A stretch of DNA of 64,000 bases, taken from positions 1-64,000 of the forward strand of contig MGXU01000001.1 of NCBI GenBank assembly GCA_001801815.1, read 5' to 3'. The notes under the pieces are model-generated. The model made no database searches and was not told where the DNA came from. It saw nothing but the letters and a program-made list of their open reading frames with translations. Positions 1-8,053 of the stretch are shown here, piece after piece. The DNA comes from Gammaproteobacteria bacterium RIFCSPHIGHO2_12_FULL_36_30 (lineage in GTDB: Bacteria; Pseudomonadota; Gammaproteobacteria; Coxiellales; Coxiellaceae). The translations under genes were made by a program, and so were the position numbers. The number at the start of each line of letters is the position of its first letter. Positions within the stretch are counted from its first letter, which is position 1.

Positions 1-662
1 TGGCGCACACAGTTTGCATTTTCATTAACAAACAACTTGGCAATCCACCGCTTCAATTTGATTTGTTGGTGAAGGCGGAAAGTTGAGAATGGCGTTTTAT
101 TATTAATGAACAGCGCTTGATTTGGCCGCAATAAAAAAGAACTGCTCTGTTGTTGTATGATCTTACAAACACTTTTAAATTTCATCGCATCAGGTGGATT
201 CACATAAATAAAACTGTCATTTCTAAACCTAACGCAAATCCTGCCATTTTCTTCGTAAAATACACTCGAAAACAAAAAATCGCTATGACTTTCATCTGAA
301 AATAAACACTGTATATCAAATATATTTCTTAATTTTTCGTTCTCATAAATTTTTCTTGAATCAAATAATATACTTTCACCACCACGCTCTGGTTGGTTGC
401 AACAAAACAATGAAACAATGTCAGGCGGCGACTCTAACACTGAGCGATCCGTATGCGGAAATAGCCCTTTATTTGAAAACCCCAATTTTTGATATGAAGC
501 GGAATTTGAAACCTCAACAAAATTTTTTCCATTGTTCGCATCTGCGTTACCAACAATTTCTCCTAGCGACTCGCATAAGCTCATATACGTTTCAATTTCC
601 GCATTTACAATTGAAAATCCTTTGTTTTCTAAATCTCTGCTTATCGCAACATTATATTCCAT
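1..662 (-). CDS. TauD/TfdA-like Fe(II)/2-oxoglutarate oxygenase, 3' end beyond window
   Basis: Reading the minus strand from ATG at 662 gives an open frame of 220 codons that runs off the window start. It resembles the TauD/TfdA (clavaminate synthase-like) oxygenase fold: a segment with FPHTD at residues 68-72 supplies the His and Asp of the iron-binding triad, followed by the PERGGES turn (91-97) typical of the family, and a C-terminal stretch LRPNQALFINN (178-188) matching the family's last strands. The distal His expected about five residues after INN seems to be replaced (PFSTFR, 191-196); the Arg that would bind 2-oxoglutarate is present. The start overlaps the stop of an upstream frame (TGATG), so it looks translationally coupled. 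Substrate is unknown. Confident about the fold, not about activity. Confidence 0.7.
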   Translation of the reverse strand, partial: MEYNVAISRDLENKGFSIVNAEIETYMSLCESLGEIVGNADANNGKNFVEVSNSASYQKLGFSNKGLFPHTDRSVLESPPDIVSLFCCNQPERGGESILFDSRKIYENEKLRNIFDIQCLFSDESHSDFLFSSVFYEENGRICVRFRNDSFIYVNPPDAMKFKSVCKIIQQQSSSFLLRPNQALFINNKTPFSTFRLHQQIKLKRWIAKLFVNENANCVR

Positions 663-966
663 CAAAACCTACTTAAAATATTTTTTTGTGATGGAAAGTA
701 TTTTCTATCAATGCACTCTGCGGTACATATTCGATCAACTTTTTCATGAAAAATAGCACTGAGAACATTTATCAGCCATGAGGTTGCGTTTTGTGGATTA
801 AAAACAATTGTTGATTTAACGTTGCTATTACCTGCTCCAAGATTAATATTGGATAATACAAATGATCGTCCGGTGCTGTTAGAATTTAACCATTCGCTAG
901 TGAAAGAAGTGTTGTCGTATTGTGTTCCGAGATTTGATTTGCGAAAACGCGAAAAGGATAGCGCAT
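662..966 (-). pseudogene. short unrecognised gene, probably frame-disrupted near its start
   Basis: A well-placed GGAGG lies 9 bases before an ATG at 966, but that frame stops after 26 codons (TAA at 888-886). The neighbouring frame is open from about 983 to a TGA at 664-662, about 105 codons, and its stop overlaps the ATG of the oxygenase gene (TGATG), as expected for a real upstream cistron. That long frame has no ATG, GTG or TTG near the ribosome binding site. The simplest reading is one small gene with a frameshift in its first 26 codons, or a sequencing error there. The product (containing FTSEWLNSN and TIVFNPQNATSWL) is not recognised. Confidence 0.4.
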
Positions 967-985
967 AAAATTTTACCTCCAGTCT

Positions 986-1057
986 TTACTTACTCTTCTG
1001 AGCAAACAATTCCACCTCCTTACTTTTGATGAAGCTGTCCATACCAAAAATCATCAT
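986..1057 (-). CDS. 23-codon small ORF upstream of the oxygenase genes
   Basis: ATG at 1057 follows AGGA by 8 bases and opens 23 codons (beginning MMIFGMDSF, ending AQKSK) to TAA at 988-986. Its 3' end contains an AGGAGG (1015-1020 on the minus strand). It precedes the short disrupted ORF and the oxygenase on the same strand, so it could be a leader or small peptide gene. Nothing identifies it by homology, and a frame this short may be chance. Confidence 0.25.
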   Translation of the reverse strand: MMIFGMDSFIKSKEVELFAQKSK

Positions 1058-1285
1058 GTGACGAATCCTAAACCCAATGGTTATTAAAAATCAAGCATTA
1101 TTTAAGAAAACTTTAATGTGTATATTTAAGCGGTTTTTGCGGATTTTGCTGAGTTATTTATTTCAGTTTGCAAAATTTTATAATGCGCGACACGAGTATT
1201 TAGATAATTCATATCGTGCGAAAATTTTTATGGAGGTGGAAATTAAAAATGTTTCCAGCAGCGAAAAACTCCAACCGCTAATCAA
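1058..1285. other. 228-bp gap without a supported gene
   Basis: The stretch between the small ORF and the terminase gene is very AT-rich. A plus-strand frame (1077-1289) encodes a cationic, hydrophobic 70-residue peptide but has no ribosome binding site and runs convergently into the terminase gene. No convincing promoter or terminator is seen. Confidence 0.4.
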
Positions 1286-1753
1286 TTAAAATGGGCGTTC
1301 ATACGCTTTTTTAGTCGCTTCAAGCTCAGCGATCATTTCTTCTGTTAATCCAACAGTACCATGCTGATTATCAAGCTGCACCTTGTCGCCATATATTTTG
1401 GGGGCGAGCTTTGATGCTAACCATTTTCGCGTATCAATGCGCAAACGCGAACGATGAATGTGCTCATGATTCACAACTTGCTTACCAGAGTCATTAATTA
1501 ATGCATCTTGTGATACATCATCAGCAATATCAATAATTTCATCAACAATTACTTCGATCTGCAAACGCTTCGCACGCGCGTACTGATCGGAAAAGTCTTT
1601 GTGTTCCTTAACCCATCGGTAAATTGTATCGGGATTTGGAAAGTGTTTGTTTGTATCACAAATCTTTTTGATACCCTTACTTGATGATGCAATCACATCA
1701 CAAATTTCCTTGCCAGCTTCAGCAGTATAAATTGTTGGGCGTCCTGTTTTCAT
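1286..1753 (-). CDS. phage terminase small subunit (Sf6 gp1 type)
   Basis: 155 residues from ATG 1753, which has AAAGGA about 9 bases upstream; the TTG at 1762 is a poorer start. The small terminase subunit recognises phage DNA for packaging. Typical family features are seen in order: GRPTIYT at the N-terminus, an HTH region with PDTIYRWVKEH, the QYARAKRLQ helix, an acidic DEIIDIADD helix, and the signature RSRLRIDTRKWLASKLAPK followed by YGDK. Length is normal. No large subunit or portal gene is visible downstream; an oxygenase gene lies there instead. This suggests a satellite-type element or a prophage remnant. Confidence 0.85.
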   Translation of the reverse strand: MKTGRPTIYTAEAGKEICDVIASSSKGIKKICDTNKHFPNPDTIYRWVKEHKDFSDQYARAKRLQIEVIVDEIIDIADDVSQDALINDSGKQVVNHEHIHRSRLRIDTRKWLASKLAPKIYGDKVQLDNQHGTVGLTEEMIAELEATKKAYERPF

Positions 1754-1801
1754 AATCTTCAATCCTTTGGTTATATTATAAAATAATCAATTTGTATTTA
1801 A

Positions 1802-1969
1802 TGTTCACCAAGTTCACCAAGTACATAAAGCACGTAACTATGCCGTTTTGCAGATGAACCTGTGATTTTATTTGTGAACATCATGCATGCAATGCAAACA
1901 CATGTTCATAGCAATATTTCTCATTACGCCATGTTCAGCTTAAGCTAGTGAACTTGGTGAACATGATGA
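1802..1969. repeat. cluster of nine GTTCA/TGAAC motifs; candidate replication origin or packaging site
   Basis: The gap between the terminase and helicase-like genes holds nine copies of GTTCA or its complement in about 170 bp. A perfect 16-bp inverted repeat (TGTTCACCAAGTTCAC at 1802-1817 and its complement at 1948-1963) bounds the region, and ATGCATGCAATGC lies in the middle. Iteron-like repeats beside primase and helicase genes suggest an element origin; adjacency to the terminase small subunit makes a pac/cos-like site an alternative. The function is inferred from sequence pattern and position only. Confidence 0.45.
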
Positions 1970-1982
1970 ACTTGTTTCATAA

Positions 1983-3491
1983 TCAATTTTCTCCTTGATT
2001 AATTATCGTAATAAAATATCCATCCTTGGTTCTCTTTTCAAAACTAATCTTAATGCTTATTAACTCTAAAGCGGGGGCGTGACGTTTGAGGAAATTTGAC
2101 AATCCCTTTGCTGATTTTGGAAAGTCTATTGATGAATCGGGACGATAAGGATAATTGCTTAGTTTTACTAATAAGTCACTATATGTACAGCGATACTCTT
2201 TTTCATCTCTCATAAATTTAACCAATGCGACCGCAACAGGATTATTCTCAATGGCAGATAATATGTTTTCATGGTAGTTATTTTTATATTCTTGAGCAAA
2301 ACTACCGCTCGGCAAGCTCATCGCTTTTTCTAATGCAGCACCAAGCACAGCAAAACTAGCCATACGCGGTTTTGTTTCTAATTGTATTGTTGGCAGTGTT
2401 TTTAAAACCTTGGAAAGAATATCTAGCAGTGCGCCAAATATTTTTGGTTTATCGCAATCAAATTCTTTAGCGAGCTCATATTCGGTTTTGCGATTTTTTT
2501 CATTTATTATCGGCAGCTCAATAATGATTGATCGATCAATTAAGTCTTGTCGCGTAACTAAATCACCGATGCCATTAATAACAGTGGGCCGCTTTATATC
2601 AACCACTGACTCTTCATCGGTTGTATACAAACGTCTTTTCGCAAAACCGCCACCTGTTGATAAACAACAAAGATCATCTTGGTTCGATATCGTTAACCTG
2701 CTTACGTTGTTAAATGAAACGAGATAATTATTTGCAGCAGCCACAACAATATCATCATCATTCTTCGGTGCATTTCTTAAATTCGCTGCATTTGGGTCAA
2801 TAAAGTTGCGCAATATTTCTTGTGTGCTGCTTTTTCCTGATCCTTGCAATCCTGACAAAACAAGCAGAGGAAATGGCGTGTTTGAAATAAAATAATCAAG
2901 CATCCAAGCTAATACTAATAATCTTTGTGATTTTGGAATATTGATATGCCTCCACAATAATTCAATATCACCATTCGTTTCAGGCAACGGTAGAGATCGC
3001 ATATTCTGTGTGCCACGAAATTTAACCGGAGAAGTATTTAATACACGCCAACCATTTTTTGTTACTTCAATCACACCCCAATTATCATCGCCAATATTTA
3101 TGTAAACTGTTTCTGCTTTTGTTCCAACACGCATAAAGACTTCGCAACATTTGCCTTCAAAAATAGCTTTTCCTTTCATTGTTAAGATTGCGGTTTGCAG
3201 TGATGACTCACCGACGGTCATTTGATATTCTTTCCAAAATTGATTTACTAACCATTCTCTAAATCGATTAGATTCAACAAGCCATGTTTCGGTATGATTG
3301 TTGTTTTTAAATGAAGCATGTGCTTGTTTTTGTTCATCATGAAAAAATTCAACATCTTCAACCAAAGCTAATAATTTCGCCGTATTGTTAAGTGTTGCAT
3401 TTTCGGTATCAGCAATTTTTAATTCGTCATTTTCATTTGATAACTTTTCACTTACTGTTAATGTTGGTTGCATTATTAATTGTTCCATCAT
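1983..3491 (-). CDS. phage/plasmid-type P-loop helicase-like protein
   Basis: 502 residues; ATG 3491 has AAGGA 7 bases upstream. The C-terminal half is a P-loop ATPase of the kind fused to or paired with primases in phages and plasmids: LLVLSGLQGSGKSS at about 209-222 is Walker A, followed by RNFIDPN, a DDDIVVAAANNYLVSFNNVS sensor-like strand, and a segment GIGDLVTRQDLIDRSIIIEL typical of these ATPases. The N-terminal 180 residues are not recognised. It follows the Toprim primase gene by a 22-bp gap, so the two probably act together in element replication. No restriction or capsid domain is seen. Confidence 0.75.
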   Translation of the reverse strand: MMEQLIMQPTLTVSEKLSNENDELKIADTENATLNNTAKLLALVEDVEFFHDEQKQAHASFKNNNHTETWLVESNRFREWLVNQFWKEYQMTVGESSLQTAILTMKGKAIFEGKCCEVFMRVGTKAETVYINIGDDNWGVIEVTKNGWRVLNTSPVKFRGTQNMRSLPLPETNGDIELLWRHINIPKSQRLLVLAWMLDYFISNTPFPLLVLSGLQGSGKSSTQEILRNFIDPNAANLRNAPKNDDDIVVAAANNYLVSFNNVSRLTISNQDDLCCLSTGGGFAKRRLYTTDEESVVDIKRPTVINGIGDLVTRQDLIDRSIIIELPIINEKNRKTEYELAKEFDCDKPKIFGALLDILSKVLKTLPTIQLETKPRMASFAVLGAALEKAMSLPSGSFAQEYKNNYHENILSAIENNPVAVALVKFMRDEKEYRCTYSDLLVKLSNYPYRPDSSIDFPKSAKGLSNFLKRHAPALELISIKISFEKRTKDGYFITIINQGEN

Positions 3492-3513
3492 AAAATTTCC
3501 TTGCTATGTATTG

Positions 3514-4497
3514 TTATATTGTTTGAATTTGCTGCTGCACGATGCGAAGTGCAGCAGTTCTGTTTAACCCTTTCGCCATTAACAAAACAAATAGATCGTT
3601 AAAATCACTTCGTTGAATATCTGGTCTTAAATCATTAGGAATTATTGTAAAATCGGGCAATACATATACGCCCCCAATGTATTCACTTGCTTGTTTTGCA
3701 CTGATTTCACCAATCTGATTTGAATCTCGATCGCCGGTAATAACGATTTTTATTTGTGGATGATTCCTATGAATTATGTCTGCAACATATTTCAGATTGC
3801 CGCAATTAAATGCGGCGATTGTTGTGCATCCCACCGCTTCATAAATCGTTGCGGCGGATGACCATCCTTCGGACAAATAAATAATATTTTGCGCATTGGA
3901 AATTCTACCAAACAAATAAAATGTACCATTACGTCTCGCGCCTTGCAGGGGGCGTTTTTGAAATTTATTTTCATTTTTTGAAAAATAAATACGTTCGAGA
4001 TTAACCAGATTGTTATTGATGTCATAGCAAGGAATTAACAACGTGCCTGGATAACATTTCGCTTCGCGAGTATCGTTATTTTCACGTGTTAATACGCGCA
4101 AATCAAAATGGCTCACATGCTTTTTTTGTAAATAACCGTGTTGTGATGCCTTGATATTATCTGCGATAGCAAAAACCTTGTTTGCCAATTCAGCCGCTTT
4201 TGTGTAGTTGGTTTGAATTTCAGGCATGCAATCATGTGGCACAAATTTATTTGGTTGTATTCTCTGTGCATGATTTGCAAAAAACACAACCTCGACATTA
4301 CATTTCCAGCATTTCAGATATCCGTTGCCATCAGGATAAATTTTGTATCGCGCATCTGCTTTGGAGCCATTGGGACATTTTAGTGCGTGAAAATTATTTG
4401 CATCATAATTAATTTCTCCGTGTAGAGGATGGTTGTGTAACGTTAGGAAATCACGAAATGATTGTTTAATGTTGGATAATCTTTTATTTATAATCAT
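3514..4497 (-). CDS. Toprim-domain DNA primase of a mobile element
   Basis: 327 residues. The N-terminal third has a zinc-ribbon-like region (His38, Cys41, then CWKC at 63-66) after a pattern FHALKCPNGSKADARY, as in phage primases. A Toprim domain follows: YLSEGWSSAATIYEAVG with the catalytic Glu near 210, then IVITGDRDSN with the DxD pair at 256-258. It would synthesise primers for replication of the element. Its ATG overlaps the TGA of the AlpA-like gene by one base (TGATG), so translation is coupled. The helicase-like gene follows immediately. Substrate specificity cannot be read from the sequence. Confidence 0.8.
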   Translation of the reverse strand: MIINKRLSNIKQSFRDFLTLHNHPLHGEINYDANNFHALKCPNGSKADARYKIYPDGNGYLKCWKCNVEVVFFANHAQRIQPNKFVPHDCMPEIQTNYTKAAELANKVFAIADNIKASQHGYLQKKHVSHFDLRVLTRENNDTREAKCYPGTLLIPCYDINNNLVNLERIYFSKNENKFQKRPLQGARRNGTFYLFGRISNAQNIIYLSEGWSSAATIYEAVGCTTIAAFNCGNLKYVADIIHRNHPQIKIVITGDRDSNQIGEISAKQASEYIGGVYVLPDFTIIPNDLRPDIQRSDFNDLFVLLMAKGLNRTAALRIVQQQIQTI

Positions 4498-4706
4498 CAG
4501 TTGGACTCCTGTCTAACAACAGGTCGTGAACGAGCCCAGGTTAATATTTCTGACAATAACCATCCGCAGGCAGATGAGGATAGTCGTCGTCTTTGGGGAA
4601 ATTTTTTTGATTTTTCTAAACGCCAAATTGTTGTATCACTAAGACCAGTAATTTTTCTGACTTCTGGTTTACGAATTATTGAATCTGAATTTTCATGAAT
4701 AACCAT
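4497..4706 (-). CDS. AlpA-family phage transcriptional regulator
   Basis: 69 residues, the usual size for AlpA/MerR-like excisionase-type regulators found in P4-like satellites. The sequence RKPEVRKITGLSDTTIWRLEKSKKFPQ is split over the helix-turn-helix (residues about 12-38), with the characteristic KFPQRRRLS wing and a C-terminal WLLSEILTWARSR helix. It is the first gene of the alpA-primase-helicase set and probably controls excision or early transcription. Start is supported by position only; no strong ribosome binding site is evident. Confidence 0.85.
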   Translation of the reverse strand: MVIHENSDSIIRKPEVRKITGLSDTTIWRLEKSKKFPQRRRLSSSACGWLLSEILTWARSRPVVRQESN

Positions 4707-4778
4707 AACTGCTCCATACGTTTTAGTAACAGCTGTAGATTTTAAATTGGTTGATTTGATTAAACATGATGAAACATC

Positions 4779-4799
4779 GCTGAAACAGAGGGTTTCAGC
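4779..4799. promoter_or_regulatory. 8-bp-arm palindrome upstream of the AlpA-like gene
   Basis: GCTGAAAC-agagg-GTTTCAGC lies in the gap between the AlpA-like gene and the next upstream minus-strand gene. It could be an operator for the AlpA-like protein or a weak terminator of the upstream gene. It lacks a T-tract directly after the stem on the minus strand, so operator is preferred. Confidence 0.4.
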
Positions 4800-4829
4800 T
4801 GTGTTAGGGTAGGTTTTTTTAGATGAAAA

Positions 4830-5594
4830 TTAAATTGGTTGAGGTTTTTTTGGTCTTCCGCCGCGGCGTCTTGATTGTGGCATTACATCTGTAATCCACT
4901 CTATAATTGTCTCGATTGAATAATAGTCATTAACATTTTTAATTTTTTTGTCGACAAAAAATATATGGACTTTTTCAGCAACCTCTTGCTTTGTTGTTTC
5001 CGAATGTTTTTTCCAATAGTCACATGCAAAATTTTTTGCAAATTGTCTTGGCGAATCATGGCGCATATTGGAAAAATGAGCGCCTCGTTTTCCAATCTCA
5101 GCAAGTGTCATTTGTATAGGCGTCATTGAATGATTTTTGATTTTTCTTTTCTTAAGAAATGTTTCTATTTCGCGATTGAGATATTTATTTTCTTTTTTAA
5201 AGGAGTTTATTTCGGCTTTTGACATACCCAAATAGATATCAGCACATCCATCCAAAAGAACCACAACAGAATCCCAGTTAATATAAAATGCATTCAAGTG
5301 GGAACATTTTTCGAAAATTTTGTTTAAATACCAAAAAGGCTTTTGATCAGCGCCACTTGGATTCCAATTACTCAAAATACTAACAAATGCACTAATGTAA
5401 AAATCAGGGGAATTTTTTCCACAATACAGTAAGCACGTATCATCAGTCCAAGATTCTTTTGCTAATCCCATACCTCTGCGAGTCGCATACACTATGCTGT
5501 CGCTAAAATGTTCTGTATTCGCTAATATTTTTTCTAGTGATTTCTTATCACCAGAATTCGCATCTAGGATTAGATTTGACAATTTTTCACCCAT
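4830..5594 (-). CDS. unrecognised protein with AT-hook-like C-terminus, next to tRNA-Thr
   Basis: 254 residues from ATG 5594, which has AAAGGG about 10 bases upstream; a TTG three codons earlier has no usable spacing. No family is recognised. The body is mixed alpha with charged segments (KKENKYLNREIETFLKKRK near the middle), and the protein ends RRRGGRPKKPQPI, an AT-hook-like minor-groove-binding tail. It sits where an integrase would be expected, directly downstream of the tRNA 3' end, but no tyrosine or serine recombinase motif is seen. A DNA-binding role in the element is the most that can be inferred. Confidence 0.55.
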   Translation of the reverse strand: MGEKLSNLILDANSGDKKSLEKILANTEHFSDSIVYATRRGMGLAKESWTDDTCLLYCGKNSPDFYISAFVSILSNWNPSGADQKPFWYLNKIFEKCSHLNAFYINWDSVVVLLDGCADIYLGMSKAEINSFKKENKYLNREIETFLKKRKIKNHSMTPIQMTLAEIGKRGAHFSNMRHDSPRQFAKNFACDYWKKHSETTKQEVAEKVHIFFVDKKIKNVNDYYSIETIIEWITDVMPQSRRRGGRPKKPQPI

Positions 5595-5599
5595 ACCCA

Positions 5600-5692
5600 G
5601 CAAACCCTTTGAAGGAACCTTCAGAAGAACCTTTGAAAATTTACTGGGTGATTTCTGAAAGGTTTTATTGTTTAACCTATTGATTTTATTAC
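5600..5692. promoter_or_regulatory. repeat-rich upstream region of the AT-hook-tailed gene
   Basis: The gap before the tRNA contains three near-repeats with 12-bp periodicity (ACCCTTTGAAGG, AACCTTCAGAAG, AACCTTTGAAAA) and a partly complementary TTTCTGAAAGGTTTT further on. Such clustered motifs look like binding sites for a regulator. If the element is integrated, this is also where its attachment site should end, but the tRNA 3' terminal sequence is not repeated within the window. Confidence 0.35.
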
Positions 5693-5765
<73 letters not shown>

Positions 5766-6069
5766 TTTCTTTTGAAAATCTTTACTCTCACCCGCTGAAT
5801 AATGTGACCATGGTATTTCTTGTGCGGACGCCATGAATACATCCTTGTAGGCTAATCATTAGCATCCATGCTAATAATTTTCCCTACTCGAAACACCACA
5901 ATCACATTATCACTCGCTTGGTTAAGATTTATTTGTGCACGAAACTTCTAATAAAAATAAATTTCACGTCACTAAGCCAAAAAACAAAAAACACGGTATT
6001 GCTGCAAATCGGTCATTAACTTAACCTATTCTTCATAAAATCACAACAAAAAAATCCGGGAGATAATTT
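5766..6069. other. 304-bp gap upstream of pilA, with an 18-bp palindrome
   Basis: The gap separates the divergent tRNA-Thr and pilA. ATTAGCAT-cc-ATGCTAAT (5858-5875) is a perfect 8-bp-arm hairpin; on the minus strand its tip reads ATGGAT. An adjoining GGATGTATTCATGGCGTCC stretch (minus strand) looks like the flank of a dispersed repeat. No gene is supported. A convincing sigma-54 or sigma-70 promoter for pilA is not visible, although GGGAG (6058-6062) gives pilA a ribosome binding site. Confidence 0.5.
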
Positions 6070-6498
6070 ATGCAAAAACATCATAAAACAAGCGGTTTTA
6101 CACTAATTGAATTAATGATCGTAATCGCAATTATCGGCATTTTAGTCGCGATTGCAATTCCGTCATATCAAAATTATACGCGACGTGCACATTATACCGA
6201 AATTGTGCAGGCAACTGAACCGTACAAATTAGGCGTGCAAGAATGTTTTCAAATGACTGGCTCACTCGATAATTGTGAAGCTGGTGAAAATGATGTGCCG
6301 AACGCAATTGCGGATGGAAAAGGTGCGGATTTAATCGATAGCATTGATGTTGCAGCAGAAGGCATTATTACGGTCACACCCAATGCACTTTATGGCATTG
6401 CCGCAACAGACACTTATATTCTTACCCCAACCATTACAAACGGTACATTAACTTGGCAATCGAGCGGGCAAGGTGTCACAGATGGTTACGCAAATTAA
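6070..6498 (+). CDS. pilA: type IV major pilin (prepilin)
   Basis: 142 residues with a short positively charged leader, the prepilin peptidase site SG|FTLIELM and the mature Glu5, followed by the hydrophobic N-terminal helix ([19 protein letters not shown]). Cleavage leaves about 133 residues with a cysteine pair ([11 protein letters not shown]) that may close a small loop rather than the usual C-terminal D-region. This is the structural subunit of a type IVa pilus, assembled in the inner membrane by the PilB-PilC machine encoded next. Ribosome binding site GGGAG precedes ATG 6070 by 7 bases. The 3' end overlaps pilB. Confidence 0.93.
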   Translation: MQKHHKTSGFTLIELMIVIAIIGILVAIAIPSYQNYTRRAHYTEIVQATEPYKLGVQECFQMTGSLDNCEAGENDVPNAIADGKGADLIDSIDVAAEGIITVTPNALYGIAATDTYILTPTITNGTLTWQSSGQGVTDGYAN

Positions 6499-8053
6499 TG
6501 ACGCCGAAATTCAGACTGGAGAAGACTTAGTCGTGCAAGTGCTTCTCCATAAAAAATTGTGCACACAAGATACTATTTTTCAGATGCAAAGTATGGCAAA
6601 ACAATTTCAACAAACTTTATTTCAAACTATTTTACAATATAAATTTATTGATCCTGAAAAATTTTGTCTCGCGTGTTGCGATTATTTTCATTTGAAAAAT
6701 ACAACATTAGATAATAAAAATCCAAATGATTTTGGGAAAGATATTATTCCATTTTACATTATTAAAAATAATTTTTTACTGCCAATTGTAAAAAATAAAA
6801 ATCAATTATTAATTGCGATTGCCAATCCAGATGATATTTTTATTGCAAAAACATTATCTTTTCAGCTAAACGTATCGATTGATTTAAGATTTACACGTTA
6901 TGATATTTTATGTCGATTACATAATGCTGTGGTGAGTGCTCAGCAATATAACCAATTAAAAAATAAAAATGATCAACCCGCACAAATGATTACGCATCAA
7001 TTATTATCTGATGCAATTCATCGCGGCGCATCAGATATCCATATTGAACCATATGATCAACACTGTCGTGTTCGATTTCGCATTGATGGAATGTTGCACG
7101 AAATTATCTTTGTGCCTGCTGATTTTACAGATGCAATTACAAGTTGCATAAAAGTATTGGCACATCTTGATATTGCAATTAAACGAATGCCGCAAGATGG
7201 GCGATTAACATTTCGCTCTTATTTAGGATTTTTTAAAGATTGTCGCGTGAATACTTGTCCAACTATTCACGGTGAGAAAATTGTAGTGCGACTGTTGGAT
7301 GCAAATACACAAATCCGACCGATAGAAGAATTAGGATTATCAGAAAAAAATCAGCAAATAATTTTAAAATATATTCAACAACCGCAAGGATTAATTTTAG
7401 TAACTGGTCCAACTGGTAGCGGAAAAACAATTACATTATACACATTGCTGAATTTATTAAATCAGCGACATCGAAATGTTGCAACAATTGAAGATCCAGT
7501 TGAAATGCAAATCACGGGAATTAATCAAACACATATTAATACCAAAACAGGATTAACATTTTCACAAACATTGCGTGCATTGTTGCGACAAGATCCAGAC
7601 ATTATTATGATCGGCGAAATTCGTGATCAAGAAACTGCGGAAATGGCAATTCGCGCTGCGCAAACAGGACATTTAGTATTATCAACTTTACACACAAATA
7701 GCGCTGCGGAAGCAATTACGCGATTGTGTCACATGGGCATTGCACCATTCCATTTATGTTCTGCGTTAAATTTAGTAATTGCACAGCGATTGGTAAGAAA
7801 AATTTGCGCTTTTTGCAAAACAGGTTGTACACATTGCACTGATGGTTTTCAAGGGCGAATTGGTATTTTTGAATTAATGCCGATGACTGAAATCATTAAG
7901 CAACTTATTATTAATAACGCATCACACATTCAATTAGAAAAGCAAAATCAAGAAAATGGTCATGATAATTTATGGCGAGCAGCGCTCATTAATGTTGAAA
8001 AAAATATTACTTCACTCAGTGAAATTTATCGCGTGATATCACATTATGCGTGA
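6482..8053 (+). CDS. pilB: type IV pilus assembly ATPase
   Basis: 523 residues from ATG 6482 (AAGG 8 bases upstream); a GTG at 6473 is an alternative. Both starts lie inside the end of pilA. PilB is the cytoplasmic hexameric ATPase driving pilus extension. The N-terminal MshEN-like domain is followed by the GspE/PilB core: Walker A GPTGSGKT (about residues 308-315), Asp box and His box region with [19 protein letters not shown], and [12 protein letters not shown] zinc-binding CxxC pair ([11 protein letters not shown]) near 442-452 is typical. Length is a little shorter than many PilB proteins. Confidence 0.93.
   Translation: MVTQINDAEIQTGEDLVVQVLLHKKLCTQDTIFQMQSMAKQFQQTLFQTILQYKFIDPEKFCLACCDYFHLKNTTLDNKNPNDFGKDIIPFYIIKNNFLLPIVKNKNQLLIAIANPDDIFIAKTLSFQLNVSIDLRFTRYDILCRLHNAVVSAQQYNQLKNKNDQPAQMITHQLLSDAIHRGASDIHIEPYDQHCRVRFRIDGMLHEIIFVPADFTDAITSCIKVLAHLDIAIKRMPQDGRLTFRSYLGFFKDCRVNTCPTIHGEKIVVRLLDANTQIRPIEELGLSEKNQQIILKYIQQPQGLILVTGPTGSGKTITLYTLLNLLNQRHRNVATIEDPVEMQITGINQTHINTKTGLTFSQTLRALLRQDPDIIMIGEIRDQETAEMAIRAAQTGHLVLSTLHTNSAAEAITRLCHMGIAPFHLCSALNLVIAQRLVRKICAFCKTGCTHCTDGFQGRIGIFELMPMTEIIKQLIINNASHIQLEKQNQENGHDNLWRAALINVEKNITSLSEIYRVISHYA

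Noticed and set aside
1077-1289. Plus-strand 70-codon frame with a basic, hydrophobic product
   Set aside because: No ribosome binding site, AT-rich chance frame, convergent overlap with the terminase gene.
5980-6010. Sigma-54-like promoter before pilA (CACGGTATTGC)
   Set aside because: The GG of the -24 element is missing and the spacing is one base short.
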